From NCBI GenBank assembly GCA_964399635.1, contig CAYNRU010000007.1:62001-126000 (forward strand): a stretch of DNA of 64,000 bases. Direction: 5' to 3'. Positions 20,273-27,392 of this stretch are shown piece by piece; the stretch's first letter is position 1, and each line of letters begins with the position of its first letter. The notes beneath the pieces were generated by a model. The model ran no database searches, was not told where the DNA came from, and was given only the letters and a program-made list of their open reading frames with translations. A program made the translations under genes and the position numbers. This DNA comes from UBA4615 sp964399635. GTDB lineage: Bacteria; Pseudomonadota; Gammaproteobacteria; Burkholderiales; Burkholderiaceae_E.

Positions 20273-20288
20273 ACCCTACATCTAGTGC
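20273..20288 (+). promoter_or_regulatory. NrdR-like box 2
   Basis: ACCCTACATCTAGTGC matches the consensus at about 12 of 16 positions. It begins 31 bp after box 1. Pairs of NrdR boxes are known to be spaced about 31-32 bp, three helical turns, so that NrdR oligomers contact one face of the DNA. Confidence 0.65.
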
Positions 20289-20379
20289 CTGGATGCCTCC
20301 GCCGCGATCGGGCACAGGACGTGCAGTCGTCACGCTTACAGGTCCCCGATCCAGTCGACGCCACGCGATGAATCCCCGG

Positions 20380-20439
20380 CCGGCGCCGCAGAGCGCCGGA
20401 TTCCCCACAAGAACCGATGCCCCCTCCCTGGACGGGGCA
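20380..20439 (+). promoter_or_regulatory. Two hairpins in the nrdA leader
   Basis: Hairpin A pairs CCGGCGC (20380-20386) with GCGCCGG (20393-20399) around a 6-nt loop. Hairpin B pairs TGCCCC (20418-20423) with GGGGCA (20434-20439). Hairpin B ends 19 nt before the GGAG ribosome site at 20459-20462 that serves the ATG at 20472. No T-run follows, so attenuation by intrinsic termination is not supported. Confidence 0.4.
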
Positions 20440-20471
20440 CCTCGCATCAATCTCCAGTGGAGCGATCACCA

Positions 20472-23423
20472 ATGCAACGGGCTGTAGAAACCACCCAGCG
20501 TCCAGCCGTCATCACGTCGAAGGGCTTCGGCTCGGTCGCGGACGTGCCCGGCACGCGCCCCGACGCCACCCGCTACGCCGACTTCAAGGTGATCCGCCGC
20601 AACGGCTCGGTGGTCGGCTTCGAGCCCGGCAAGGTCGCCGTCGCGATGACCAAGGCCTTCCTCGCCGTCAACGGCGGGCAGGGCGCGGCGTCGGCTCGCG
20701 TGCGCGAGTTGGTCGACCAGCTCACCCAGGTCGTGGTCGGCGCGCTGATGCGCAACAAGCCGGCCGGCGGCACCTTCCACATCGAGGACATCCAGGATCA
20801 GGTCGAGCTCGCGCTGATGCGCTCGGGCGAGCACGAGGTGGCCCGCGCCTACGTGCTGTACCGCGAGAAGCGCACGCAGGAGCGGGCGGCCAAGCAGGCC
20901 CAGGCGGTCGCCGCCGGCCAGCCGGCTGGCCCGCAGATCGGCGTGCTCGATGCCGGCGTCGTGCGTCCCCTGGACCGCGAGCACCTGCGCGGCCTGATCG
21001 TCGCGGCCTGCGCCGACCTCGGCGACAAGGTCCAGCCCGACCTGGTGCTCGCCGAGACGGTCAAGAATCTCTATGACGGCATCCCCCTGGAGGAGGTGCA
21101 CAAGTCCGCCATCCTGTCGGCGCGCGCGCTGCTCGAGACCGACCCCGCCTACAGCCAGGTCACCGCGCGCCTGCTGCTGCACACGGTGCGCCGCGAGGTG
21201 CTCGGAGAGGAGGTGCTGCAGGCCGACATGGCCACGCGCTATGCCGAGTACTTCCCGCGCTTCATCAGGCGCGGCATCGAGGCCGACCTGCTCGACCCGC
21301 GCCTCGAGCAGTTCGACATGCACCGCCTGGGTCAGGCCCTGGTCGCCGACCGCGACAACCTCTTCACCTACCTCGGCCTGCAGACGTTGTATGACCGCTA
21401 CTTCCTGCACATCGACGAGCAGCGGATCGAGTTGCCGCAGGCGTTCTTCATGCGCGTGGCGATGGGCCTGTCGCTGAACGAGATCGACCGCGAGGCCCGT
21501 GCGATCGAGTTCTACGAGCTGCTCTCGAAGTTCGACTTCATGAGCTCCACGCCCACGCTGTTCAACGCCGGCACGCAGCGCTCGCAGCTGTCTTCGTGCT
21601 ACCTGACCACGGTCAGCGACGACCTCGATGGCATCTACGAGGCGATCAAGGAAAACGCGCTGCTGGCCAAGTACGCCGGCGGCCTGGGCAACGACTGGAC
21701 GCCGGTGCGTGCGCTGGGCAGCCATATCAAGGGCACCAACGGCAAGAGCCAGGGCGTCGTGCCCTTCCTCAAGGTCGTCAACGACACGGCGGTCGCAGTC
21801 AATCAGGGCGGCAAGCGCAAGGGCGCCGTGTGCGCCTACCTCGAGACCTGGCACCTCGACATCGAGGAATTCCTCGATCTGCGCAAGAACACCGGCGACG
21901 ACCGTCGTCGCACGCACGACATGAACACCGCCAACTGGATCCCCGACCTGTTCATGAAGCGGGTGATGGAGAACGGCGAGTGGACGCTGTTCTCGCCGGC
22001 CGACTGCCCCGACCTGCACGACCGCTACGGCCGCGCGTTCGAGGAGGCCTACGTGCGCTACGAGCAGAAGGCCGCCGCCGGCGAGCTCAAGCTGCACAAA
22101 AAGCTGCCGGCGATCGCGCTGTGGCGCAAGATGCTCTCGATGCTGTTCGAGACCGGGCATCCCTGGATCACGTTCAAGGACCCGTGCAACATCCGCTCGC
22201 CGCAGCAGCACGTCGGTGTCGTGCACAGCTCCAACCTGTGCACCGAGATCACGCTGAACACCGGCGACGCCGAGATCGCGGTCTGCAACCTCGGGTCGGT
22301 GAACCTGGTCGCGCACATGATCGAAGGCGCCGAGGGCCGCTGGGCGCTCGACCAGGTCAAGCTCAAGCGCACCATCGCGACCGCGATGCGGATGCTCGAC
22401 AACGTGATCGACATCAACTACTACGCGGTCAACAAGGCGCGCAACGCCAACCTCAAGCACCGTCCGGTGGGCCTGGGCATCATGGGATTCCAGGACTGCC
22501 TGCACCTGATGCGTGTGCCCTTCGCGAGCGCCGAGTCGGTCGAGTTCGCCGACCGCTCGATGGAAGCCGTCTGCTACCACGCCTACTGGGCCTCGACCGA
22601 TCTCGCCGCCGAGCGGGGCCGCTACGCGAGCTTCAAGGGCTCGCTCTGGGATCGCGGCATCCTGCCGCAGGACTCCCTGAAGCTGCTGGCCGAACAGCGC
22701 GGCGGCTACGTCGAGGTCGACATGTCGGAGTCGATGGACTGGTCCGCGCTGCGCTCGCGGATCGCCGAGCACGGGATGCGCAACTCCAACTGCGTGGCGA
22801 TCGCGCCCACCGCGACCATCTCCAACATCATCGGCGTGGGCGCCTGCATCGAGCCCACCTTCCAGAACCTGTACGTGAAGTCCAACCTGTCGGGCGAGTT
22901 CACGGTGGTGAACGAGTACCTGGTGCGCGACCTGAAGCGGCTCGGGCTGTGGGACGAGGTGATGATCGCCGACCTGAAGTTCTTCGACGGCAGCCTCGCG
23001 CGCATCGACCGCATCCCGGCCGACCTGCGCGCCATCTACGCGACCGCGTTCGAGGTGGACTCGACCTGGCTGGTGGAGTGCGCGTCGCGTCGCCAGAAGT
23101 GGATCGACCAGGCGCAGTCGCTGAACATCTACATGGCCGGCGCATCGGGCAAGAAGCTGCACGAGACCTACACGCTCGCGTGGCTGCGCGGCCTCAAGAC
23201 GACCTACTACCTGCGCACGCAGGGCGCCACGCATGCCGAGAAGAGCACGACCGACCGGCTCGGTCAGCTCAACGCGGTGTCGTCCGAAGGGGCGGCGGGC
23301 GGCGCGTTTTCCTACGCGACGCAAGGCGCGGCAGGCAACGGCATCGCGCCCGTCGCCGCCGGTGACCCGATCGCACCGAAGTTCTGCGCGATCGACGATC
23401 CGGAGTGCGAGGCATGCCAGTGA
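20472..23423 (+). CDS. nrdA: Ribonucleoside-diphosphate reductase class I, alpha subunit
   Basis: 983-residue large subunit that reduces ribonucleoside diphosphates to deoxy forms. An ATP-cone (about 36-130) should give dATP feedback inhibition. Active-site cysteines can be placed at C376 (SQLSSCYL), C590 (NLCTEI) and C605 (VCNLGS); the 376-590 spacing of 214 equals that of E. coli C225-C439. The C-terminus ends CAIDDPECEACQ, with the swinging redox cysteines. The ATG at 20472 follows GGAG at 20459 with good spacing. It is followed by a 260-bp gap and nrdB. Regulation by NrdR is suggested by the boxes upstream. Confidence 0.96.
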   Translation: MQRAVETTQRPAVITSKGFGSVADVPGTRPDATRYADFKVIRRNGSVVGFEPGKVAVAMTKAFLAVNGGQGAASARVRELVDQLTQVVVGALMRNKPAGGTFHIEDIQDQVELALMRSGEHEVARAYVLYREKRTQERAAKQAQAVAAGQPAGPQIGVLDAGVVRPLDREHLRGLIVAACADLGDKVQPDLVLAETVKNLYDGIPLEEVHKSAILSARALLETDPAYSQVTARLLLHTVRREVLGEEVLQADMATRYAEYFPRFIRRGIEADLLDPRLEQFDMHRLGQALVADRDNLFTYLGLQTLYDRYFLHIDEQRIELPQAFFMRVAMGLSLNEIDREARAIEFYELLSKFDFMSSTPTLFNAGTQRSQLSSCYLTTVSDDLDGIYEAIKENALLAKYAGGLGNDWTPVRALGSHIKGTNGKSQGVVPFLKVVNDTAVAVNQGGKRKGAVCAYLETWHLDIEEFLDLRKNTGDDRRRTHDMNTANWIPDLFMKRVMENGEWTLFSPADCPDLHDRYGRAFEEAYVRYEQKAAAGELKLHKKLPAIALWRKMLSMLFETGHPWITFKDPCNIRSPQQHVGVVHSSNLCTEITLNTGDAEIAVCNLGSVNLVAHMIEGAEGRWALDQVKLKRTIATAMRMLDNVIDINYYAVNKARNANLKHRPVGLGIMGFQDCLHLMRVPFASAESVEFADRSMEAVCYHAYWASTDLAAERGRYASFKGSLWDRGILPQDSLKLLAEQRGGYVEVDMSESMDWSALRSRIAEHGMRNSNCVAIAPTATISNIIGVGACIEPTFQNLYVKSNLSGEFTVVNEYLVRDLKRLGLWDEVMIADLKFFDGSLARIDRIPADLRAIYATAFEVDSTWLVECASRRQKWIDQAQSLNIYMAGASGKKLHETYTLAWLRGLKTTYYLRTQGATHAEKSTTDRLGQLNAVSSEGAAGGAFSYATQGAAGNGIAPVAAGDPIAPKFCAIDDPECEACQ

Positions 23424-23435
23424 TCCGACGTTGAT

Positions 23436-23486
23436 CGATCGGTGTCGTCGACGCATCGCGAGGCGCCTCGGCGACACCGAAGATCG
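23436..23486 (+). terminator. Composite hairpin after nrdA
   Basis: An outer stem CGATC/GATCG and an inner stem GGTGTCG/CGACACC, joined through a 3-nt bulge (GAA), enclose a loop containing the palindrome CGAGGCGCCTCG. It starts 12 bp after the nrdA stop and is followed by only ATTT. It may partly terminate or stabilise the nrdA message. Confidence 0.4.
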
Positions 23487-23581
23487 ATTTGGCAAGGCCC
23501 ATCCATGGTGGCCTGCAGGGATGACTGTTGCATCGACCCCGACGATTTCATACGGAAGTCAAGTTGGTGAGTGCCAACCCG

Positions 23582-23610
23582 TTGCAAGCGCCACACGTCC
23601 TACGTAAGAT
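23582..23610 (+). promoter_or_regulatory. Possible promoter for nrdB
   Basis: TTGCAA (23582-23587) and TAAGAT (23605-23610) are 17 bp apart in an unusually AT-rich stretch of the 260-bp nrdA-nrdB gap. Each hexamer matches consensus at 4 of 6. Small inverted repeats AGATTC/GAATCT (23607-23636) and TTGGT/ACCAA (23641-23665) lie between it and nrdB. No NrdR-like box was found here. Confidence 0.3.
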
Positions 23611-23683
23611 TCAGTCTGTGAATAACGGCGGAATCTCGCGTTGGTACAAGTAGTTAAGAGACCAAACTAAGGCGAGACATTAA

Positions 23684-24874
23684 ATGCTGTCCTGGGACGA
23701 ACCCACCCCCGCGAAACCGCTTCAAGCCGTCGGCCCCGGGCCGAGGGATGCCGCTGCCCGCCTCGCGACCGCCGTCGTGCCGGCCGTGCGTGCCGCCGCC
23801 GCCGTCCCCGAGGTCGCGCTGCGCCTGCACTCCGGCACGCAGATGGCCGTAGACGTTCGTCGCGTGCGCGTCGAAGACAAGCGGATCATCAACGGCGCCG
23901 CCGACGTCAACCAGCTGGTGCCGTTCAAGTACAAGTGGGCTTGGGAGAAGTACCTCGCCGGCTGCGCGAACCACTGGATGCCGCAGGAGATCAACATGGA
24001 GCGCGACATCGCTCTGTGGAAGGATCCCGCCGGCCTGTCCGACGACGAGCGCAGGCTGGTCAAGCGCAACCTCGGCTTCTTCGTGACGGCCGACTCGCTG
24101 GCCGCCAACAACATCGTGCTGGGCACCTACCGGCACATCAGCGCGCCGGAGTGCCGCCAGTACCTGCTGCGCCAGGCCTTCGAGGAAGCGATCCACACGC
24201 ACGCCTACCAGTACATTGTCGAGTCCCTCGGGCTCGACGAGGGCGAGGTGTTCAACGCTTACCACGAGGTCGCCTCGATCCGGGCCAAGGACGAGTTCCT
24301 GATCCCGTTCATCGACACGCTGACCAACCCGGATTTCGTCACCGGCACGCCCGCGAACGACCAGGCGCTGCTGCGCTCGCTGATCGTGTTCTCGTGCCTG
24401 ATGGAAGGGCTGTTCTTCTACGTTGGCTTCGTGCAGATCCTCGCGCTCGGCCGCCAGAACAAGATGATCGGCGCCGCCGAGCAGTACCAGTACATCCTGC
24501 GCGACGAGTCGATGCACTGCAATTTCGGCATCGACCTGGTCAACTCCATCAAGATGGAGAACCCGCAGCTCTGGACGCAGGCGTTTCGCGAAGAGATCGT
24601 CGGCCTGTTCCACGAGGCGGTGGAGCTCGAGTACCGGTACGCCGAAGACACCATGCCCCGCGGCGTGCTCGGCCTGAACGCATCGATGTTCAAGGAATAC
24701 CTACGCTTCATCGCCAACCGGCGCGCGCAGCAGATCGGGCTCGACCCGCTGTTCCCTGGAGCGGAGAACCCGTTTCCGTGGATGAGCGAGATGCTCGACC
24801 TGAAGAAGGAGCAGAACTTCTTCGAGCGTCGCGTCACCGAGTACCAGACCGGCGGCGCGCTGAACTGGGACTGA
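23684..24874 (+). CDS. nrdB: Ribonucleoside-diphosphate reductase class I, beta subunit
   Basis: 396-residue R2 subunit that houses the metal-radical cofactor. Metal ligands by motif are E102 (MPQEIN), E168 and H171 (EEAIHTHAY), E241 (LMEGLFFY), E275 and H278 (RDESMHCNF). The radical tyrosine would be Y175. From memory the whole chain, including KYKWAWEKY and the FPWMSEM tail, is strongly like the Chlamydia class Ic R2, but it keeps tyrosine where that enzyme has phenylalanine and shares glutamate as first ligand. The first 50 residues are a variable extension. The ribosome site AAGGCGAG lies 7 nt before the ATG. Confidence 0.96.
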   Translation: MLSWDEPTPAKPLQAVGPGPRDAAARLATAVVPAVRAAAAVPEVALRLHSGTQMAVDVRRVRVEDKRIINGAADVNQLVPFKYKWAWEKYLAGCANHWMPQEINMERDIALWKDPAGLSDDERRLVKRNLGFFVTADSLAANNIVLGTYRHISAPECRQYLLRQAFEEAIHTHAYQYIVESLGLDEGEVFNAYHEVASIRAKDEFLIPFIDTLTNPDFVTGTPANDQALLRSLIVFSCLMEGLFFYVGFVQILALGRQNKMIGAAEQYQYILRDESMHCNFGIDLVNSIKMENPQLWTQAFREEIVGLFHEAVELEYRYAEDTMPRGVLGLNASMFKEYLRFIANRRAQQIGLDPLFPGAENPFPWMSEMLDLKKEQNFFERRVTEYQTGGALNWD

Positions 24875-25212
24875 GGCGACGTATCGTCGAAACGCGGATT
24901 GCCGCAATCGGGATCACACTTGACGGGGAAGCGACCTACCGACCGGATTCATTCGACGCACACGGCACGCAGCGCCACGCTGCCTGCTGCGGTGCCGGTT
25001 CCGTCCCCGTCCTCGAAGATGCAGGCGCCCGGCCGTTCGGCCCGGCGCCTTTTTCGTGCCTGCAGCAGGGCTGCGGCACGTGCCACCGCATTCATTAGCG
25101 TAAGAAAGAGAGCAAGTGTTCTTGCGCCGATGAATAGCCCGCACCTCGGCAGGCTCAGTGCCCGCCTGGAACGGGTTTCCATGTACGCAACTTCATCTTG
25201 AGGAGTATCACG
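24875..25212 (+). other. nrdB 3' region and upstream region of the histone-like gene
   Basis: 338 bp without a gene. About 150 bp after nrdB is a strong intrinsic terminator (25023-25055). Past it lies an AT-richer stretch with a small hairpin (GCAAG-TGTT-CTTGC, 25112-25125). The region ends in AGGAG at 25201-25205, the ribosome site for the next gene. I could not assign a convincing promoter. Confidence 0.6.
25023..25055 (+). terminator. Intrinsic terminator of the nrd genes
   Basis: AGGCGCC pairs with GGCGCCT, and inside it GGCC pairs with GGCC across the loop GTTC, with a single C-C mismatch between the two helices. A run of T (25050-25054) follows. This is a textbook rho-independent terminator. 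Confidence 0.88.
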
Positions 25213-25638
25213 ATGGCAACCGCCAAGAAACCCGCTGCGAAGAAGCCCGCCGCCAAGAAAGTCGCCGCGAAGAAGCCTGCTGCGAAGAAAGTCGCCGCGA
25301 AGAAGCCCGCTGCGAAAAAAGTCGCCGCGAAGAAGCCGGCTGCGAAGAAAGTCGCCGCGAAGAAGCCCGCTGCGAAGAAGCTGGCCGCCAAGAAGGTAGC
25401 GGCGAAGAAGCCGGCCGCCAAGAAGGCAGCCGCCAAGAAGCCGGCCAAGAAAGCAGCCGCCAAAAAGCCGGCTGCCAGGAAGCCGGCCGCCAAGAAGGCT
25501 GCCAAGAAGCCGGCCAAGAAAGCCGAAAAGCCCGCCGCGGCTCCGGCGGCACCGGCCGCTGCTGCAGTGGCTCCGGCCCCCAAGGCGATCAACCCTGCGG
25601 CCGCATGGCCCTTTCCGACGGGCAACAAACCGTCGTGA
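25213..25638 (+). CDS. Histone H1-like, Lys/Ala-rich DNA-binding protein
   Basis: 141-residue, extremely basic protein made of KPAAKKVAAKK repeats over residues 5-105, then an Ala/Pro spacer and a conserved-looking tail INPAAAWPFPTG. It resembles the HctB/AlgP/histone H1-like nucleoid proteins of Betaproteobacteria and should bind DNA through its lysines without sequence preference. The repeat is also visible in DNA as four exact-length 30-bp units (25261-25380). The ATG has AGGAG 7 nt upstream. It stands alone between two strong terminators, which suggests a well-expressed single-gene unit. Repeat number is likely to vary between strains. Confidence 0.88.
   Translation: MATAKKPAAKKPAAKKVAAKKPAAKKVAAKKPAAKKVAAKKPAAKKVAAKKPAAKKLAAKKVAAKKPAAKKAAAKKPAKKAAAKKPAARKPAAKKAAKKPAKKAEKPAAAPAAPAAAAVAPAPKAINPAAAWPFPTGNKPS
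25261..25380 (+). repeat. Four 30-bp tandem repeats in the histone-like gene
   Basis: Units start at 25261, 25291, 25321 and 25351. Each begins GTCGCCGCGAAGAAGCC and encodes VAAKKPAAKK, with only silent third-base changes between copies. Degenerate units continue on both sides. Such arrays expand and contract by slippage or recombination. Confidence 0.9.
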
Positions 25639-25720
25639 TCGGGGGGCCCGCCTAGGGCCGGCACCGACAAGAAGCGACTGCCGCACATCGATGCGGCAGC
25701 GACAGAGCCAGCCAGGTATT

Positions 25721-25747
25721 CGCGCCCCACGGGGCGCGATTTTTTTT
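25721..25747 (+). terminator. Intrinsic terminator of the histone-like gene
   Basis: CGCGCCC pairs with GGGCGCG around CACG, followed by eight T at 25740-25747. A second perfect 8-bp hairpin (CTGCCGCA/TGCGGCAG, 25678-25699) without T-run lies just upstream. Confidence 0.92.
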
Positions 25748-25751
25748 GTGC

Positions 25752-25757
25752 GACAAT
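25752..25757 (+). promoter_or_regulatory. Putative -10 box for the YggT gene
   Basis: GACAAT lies 9 nt before the ATG at 25767, immediately after the preceding terminator. It predicts a leader of about 3 nt, and no ribosome site is present. Confidence 0.35.
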
Positions 25758-25766
25758 CGCGCCGCA

Positions 25767-26321
25767 ATGAGTCGAATACTCTGGTTGCTGATCGAAACGC
25801 TGGGCAGCCTGCTCGCGGTCGCCTGCGTGCTGCGGGCCTACGCGCATCGCGTCCACCTGAATCCGCGCAATCCCATCAGCCAGTTCGTGTCGGCGCTGAC
25901 CGACTGGCTTGTGCTGCCGCTGCGCCGCCTCGTGGCCCCGAGCCGGACCATGGACTGGGCGAGCGTGCTCGCAGCGGTCCTGGTCACGACGCTGACCGCG
26001 GTGCTGTTCTTCCTGGTCGTGGGCGGCGTTATGGTGCCCAACCCCGGGCGGGTGCTGTTCCTCGCCGTGGTGTGGCTGGTGCGCTGGACGGTGTACCTGA
26101 TGATCGGCCTGGTGATCCTGCAGGCCATCCTGTCGTGGGTGAATCCCTTCGCACCGCTGGCTCCCGCGATCCAGCAACTGACCCAGCCCTTCCTAGCGCC
26201 GATCCGCAAGGTCGTGCCCCTGATCGGCGGCGTGGACCTGTCCCCGCTGGTGCTGATCCTCGTGCTGCAGGTACTGCTGATGGTGGTCGATCCGGCCATG
26301 CTGCCGGGCCTGCTGCGCTGA
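25767..26321 (+). CDS. YggT family membrane protein
   Basis: 184-residue inner membrane protein with two YGGT repeats. Each repeat is a pair of helices with a conserved NP motif: HLNPRNPISQFV at about 30-41 and WVNPFAPLAPAIQQLTQPFL at about 125-144. Members are linked to osmotic and potassium resistance and, in other bacteria, to cell division or Z-ring placement; a molecular function is not established. It converges on the pfkB-type gene. Confidence 0.88.
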   Translation: MSRILWLLIETLGSLLAVACVLRAYAHRVHLNPRNPISQFVSALTDWLVLPLRRLVAPSRTMDWASVLAAVLVTTLTAVLFFLVVGGVMVPNPGRVLFLAVVWLVRWTVYLMIGLVILQAILSWVNPFAPLAPAIQQLTQPFLAPIRKVVPLIGGVDLSPLVLILVLQVLLMVVDPAMLPGLLR

Positions 26322-26424
26322 GGTGTCCGGCTCTGCGGCACGGCCGCCGGCGCGGCAGGCGGCCACGCGCTGATCGAACGCGATGCGGTGCCCGACCCGT
26401 CGGTTGCCGGGCGCACCCGCAGGC

Positions 26425-27360
26425 TCACCAGGGGCCGGTGCCGTAGGCCTCGCGGTAGCGCTGCGCGACCTGCGCGCGGTCGATCCGGTGGTTCTGCGGG
26501 CCGGCGTGCTCGATCTTGAGCGCCCCCATCACGCTGCCCAGCCGCGCCGCGACCTGCCAGCCGAGGCCGGTGGCGAGCGCATGCAGCAGCCCGCCACGGA
26601 AGGCATCGCCGCAGCCGGTGGGATCGACGGCCTTCGCGACCGCGACCGGCGCGATCGTCTCGGTGACGCCGCCGTGGTGCAGCACCGAGCCCTCGGCGCC
26701 GCGTGTGACGATCATCGCGTCGACGGCGGCGGCGAGGCGCCCCTCGTCCAACCCGGTCTTCTCGGCCATCAGCTGGCACTCGTAGTCGTTGACGGCCAGC
26801 GCGGTGGCGCCGGCGAGCACGGCGCGCAGCTCTTCGCCGGAGAACATCGGCAGCGCCTGGCCCGGGTCGAAGATCCACGGCACGCCCGCCGCCGCGAACT
26901 CGCGCGCGTGGCGCAGCATCGCGTCCTTGCCGTTGGGCGCGACGATGCCCCAGGCGGCGGGCGGCACGGCGGCCACCTCGTGCGCGCGGGCCATCGCGCC
27001 CGGGTGGAAGGCGGTGATCTGGTTGTCGGCGAGGTCGGTGGTGATGAAGGCCTGAGCCGTGTAGAGGTCCTCGCACCGGAGGATCGACGCGGTGTCGATC
27101 CCCATCGCGGCGAGGCGCGCGACGTAGTCGCCGCCGTCGCGCCCGACCGCCGCGAGCACGGTCGGCGCGCCGCCCAGGCCCTTCAGCGTGTAGGCGATGT
27201 TGGCCGCGCACCCGCCGAACTCTCGCTTGAGCGTCGGCGCGAGAAAGGACACGTTCAGCATGTGCACGCGGTCGGGAAGGATGTGGTCCTTGAAGTACCC
27301 GTCGAACACCATGATGGTGTCGTAGGCGACCGAGCCGCTGATCAGTACGCGTGAGCTCAT
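26425..27360 (-). CDS. PfkB family carbohydrate/nucleoside kinase
   Basis: 311-residue ribokinase-fold kinase. The substrate-side motif GGCAANIAYTLKGLG is near residue 49, and the ATP/anion-hole signature DPTGCGDAFRGG near 255 contains the catalytic aspartate. The N-terminus (VLISGSVAYDTIM) is like the adenosine kinase-related branch common in Betaproteobacteria and annotated as carbohydrate kinase. The substrate is not resolvable here. It follows the DUF3426 gene by 32 bp at the end of the leftward acc operon. Confidence 0.88.
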   Translation of the reverse strand: MSSRVLISGSVAYDTIMVFDGYFKDHILPDRVHMLNVSFLAPTLKREFGGCAANIAYTLKGLGGAPTVLAAVGRDGGDYVARLAAMGIDTASILRCEDLYTAQAFITTDLADNQITAFHPGAMARAHEVAAVPPAAWGIVAPNGKDAMLRHAREFAAAGVPWIFDPGQALPMFSGEELRAVLAGATALAVNDYECQLMAEKTGLDEGRLAAAVDAMIVTRGAEGSVLHHGGVTETIAPVAVAKAVDPTGCGDAFRGGLLHALATGLGWQVAARLGSVMGALKIEHAGPQNHRIDRAQVAQRYREAYGTGPW

Positions 27361-27392
27361 CGGGGGAGACCGGAAGGAGGGAAGGGGGGGCG

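Larger units (their letters stand above)
20066..20471 (+). other. ampD-nrdA intergenic region with promoter and leader
   Basis: 406 bp without a convincing gene. It is less GC-rich than its surroundings around 20056-20095 and 20185-20255. It holds a short inverted repeat (GTAATC/GATTAC, 20068-20089), a sigma-70 promoter with two NrdR-like boxes, and a structured leader before nrdA. A 64-codon frame opens at an ATG at 20293 and ends at 20487, overlapping the nrdA start in another frame, but it has no ribosome site. Confidence 0.7.

Noticed and set aside
20293..20487. 64-codon frame in the nrdA leader as a gene
   Set aside because: It has no ribosome site and no recognisable sequence; it overlaps NrdR-controlled leader DNA. 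I kept it only as a point to test, not as a gene.
20466..23495. A 1009-codon open frame on the minus strand opposite nrdA
   Set aside because: It mirrors nrdA codon positions; the peptide is low-complexity and lacks any domain. Long antisense frames are expected at this GC content.
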